From an uncultured bacterium (GTDB lineage: Bacteria; Cyanobacteriota; Vampirovibrionia; Gastranaerophilales; Gastranaerophilaceae): a DNA stretch of 5,557 bases. The stretch spans positions 1-5,557 of the forward strand of contig CAJMAX010000045.1 of the NCBI GenBank assembly GCA_905211505.1. The letters run 5' to 3'. The notes beneath the pieces are model-generated. The model was not told the origin of the DNA. It searched no databases and was given only the letters and a program-made list of their open reading frames with translations. A program made the translations under genes and the position numbers. Positions 4,918 through 5,557 of the stretch are shown one piece after another; position 1 is the stretch's first letter; every line of letters begins with the position of its first letter.

Positions 4918-4924
4918 AAAGGGA
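4918..4924 (+). promoter_or_regulatory. Ribosome binding site of the 4933 gene
   Basis: AAAGGGA lies 8 nt before the ATG at 4933, with a second purine-rich run (AAGGAAA) just upstream. It supports this start codon. Confidence 0.6.
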
Positions 4925-4932
4925 TAAGTCTA

Positions 4933-5466
4933 ATGAGTCTAAATGTGAATTATACTTCATTATACAAAAACGGCATTGATACATCTGTATTAAAAGATGT
5001 TTCTCAGGAGATTTTACGCCGTGCTGCTCAAAAGACATCTCAATATACAAATTCTCTTACTACTCATCAGGTTAAAACAATTGCAAAACCTGTAGAATTA
5101 GGTATTGATTTATATCAGGGAAGAGTTGAGACAGGTGTTCAAAAACAAATTGCGATGAATAATTCTTTCCAATATCAATTTAGCGAAGCCGCTGTTACAT
5201 CTATTAAATATTTGAATTCTCAAGCAGCTTCAGCTATTTCAAGAAAAGTTGATGGAAAATATATGCCGGCAGTTAATGAAGTTGTATCTCAAACTCCTAA
5301 AGCTGCTGAAACAACTGCACCATCTCACTTTATGAGTATTTTTGCTGCAGCTGCTTCAAAAGACAAAGATGGTTCAAATCCTTTTTATCATGGTGAACTG
5401 TTAATGGCAAAATCTCAAAAAGAAGAAAAAAATGAAAATGAATCATTAAAAAGTATTTTTGCATAA
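4933..5466 (+). CDS. Unrecognised 177-residue hydrophilic protein
   Basis: I do not recognise this protein. It has no signal peptide and no membrane segment, so it is probably cytoplasmic or exported by a non-Sec route. Residues 15-60 look like helices rich in Thr, Gln and Lys. Residues 82-104 ('QFSEAAVTSIKYLNSQAASAISR') form an amphipathic-looking helix. A Pro/Thr/Ala-rich linker lies near 119-131, followed by 'HFMSIFAAAASKDKDGSNPFYHGELLMA' (132-159) and a highly charged Lys/Glu/Asn tail (160-172) ending in LKSIFA. The motif SIFA appears twice, at 135-138 and as the last four residues. A good ribosome site, AT-rich codon usage like its neighbours and a strong terminator 58 nt downstream make it a real, probably single-gene transcription unit. 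It is divergent from the GT9 gene, with an operator-like palindrome between them. Confidence 0.8.
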   Translation: MSLNVNYTSLYKNGIDTSVLKDVSQEILRRAAQKTSQYTNSLTTHQVKTIAKPVELGIDLYQGRVETGVQKQIAMNNSFQYQFSEAAVTSIKYLNSQAASAISRKVDGKYMPAVNEVVSQTPKAAETTAPSHFMSIFAAAASKDKDGSNPFYHGELLMAKSQKEEKNENESLKSIFA

Positions 5467-5524
5467 TAAAATATAAGATTTCTCAATGGTTTTCCTTTTG
5501 TTTACATAAATAATTATAAATTTC

Positions 5525-5552
5525 AGATTCCCTTTCTTGGGAATCTTTTTTT
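5525..5552 (+). terminator. Rho-independent terminator of the 4933 gene
   Basis: AGATTCCC (5525-5532) pairs perfectly with GGGAATCT (5539-5546) around a 6-nt loop and is followed by an unbroken T run to 5552. It lies 58 nt after the stop codon and closes the + strand unit at the window edge. Confidence 0.88.
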
Positions 5553-5557
5553 ATACA

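Overview
The window is AT-rich, apparently chromosomal bacterial DNA with six confidently recognised genes or families and two genes I do not recognise. The likely source is an uncultured gut bacterium of the Gastranaerophilales/Melainabacteria type (non-photosynthetic relatives of cyanobacteria). This rests on the pilin leader (FTLAEVLITLGIIGVVAAMT, a style I associate with that group), the AT-rich composition and the dispersed 'CHAELVSAS'-type palindromic repeat. It is a judgement from style, not a database match.

Layout. (1) Positions 1-223: non-coding DNA with a run of ten G (30-39), a truncated palindromic element (147-167) and a complete 61-bp double-hairpin element (168-228). (2) 224-976, + strand: a type IV pilin-like (pseudopilin) gene. 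Its ATG lies inside the last bases of the repeat, and a perfect TATAAT lies in the middle of the repeat. (3) 977-1129: convergent intergenic region with a 19-bp perfect hairpin that can terminate transcription from both sides. Its left arm overlaps a degraded copy of the repeat/pilin-leader junction. (4) 2142-1130, - strand: the ribosomal/replication operon rpsF-ssb-rpsR. (5) 3045-2209, - strand: dapF, with its own extended -10 promoter. (6) 3671-3093, - strand: an unrecognised small protein with glycine-rich hydrophobic segments. (7) 4785/4758-3772, - strand: a GT9 (heptosyltransferase-like) glycosyltransferase. (8) 4786-4932: divergent intergenic region with a perfect 7-3-7 palindrome that resembles an operator. 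(9) 4933-5466, + strand: an unrecognised hydrophilic protein, closed by a strong terminator at the window edge.

Functionally, the - strand block is housekeeping: bS6, SSB and bS18 for translation and replication, DapF for meso-diaminopimelate (peptidoglycan and lysine), and a GT9 enzyme for cell-surface glycan, in keeping with a Gram-negative-type envelope. The pilin belongs to type IV pilus, type II secretion or competence machinery.

The most interesting region is the pilin 5' end. A mobile-looking palindromic repeat appears to supply the start codon and possibly the promoter. The first 26 codons use bases very differently from the following 26, and a second degraded copy of the same junction lies just downstream of the gene. 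Together these suggest a 5' cassette that spreads by recombination between pilin genes. I see no CRISPR array, tRNA, rRNA or transposase gene.
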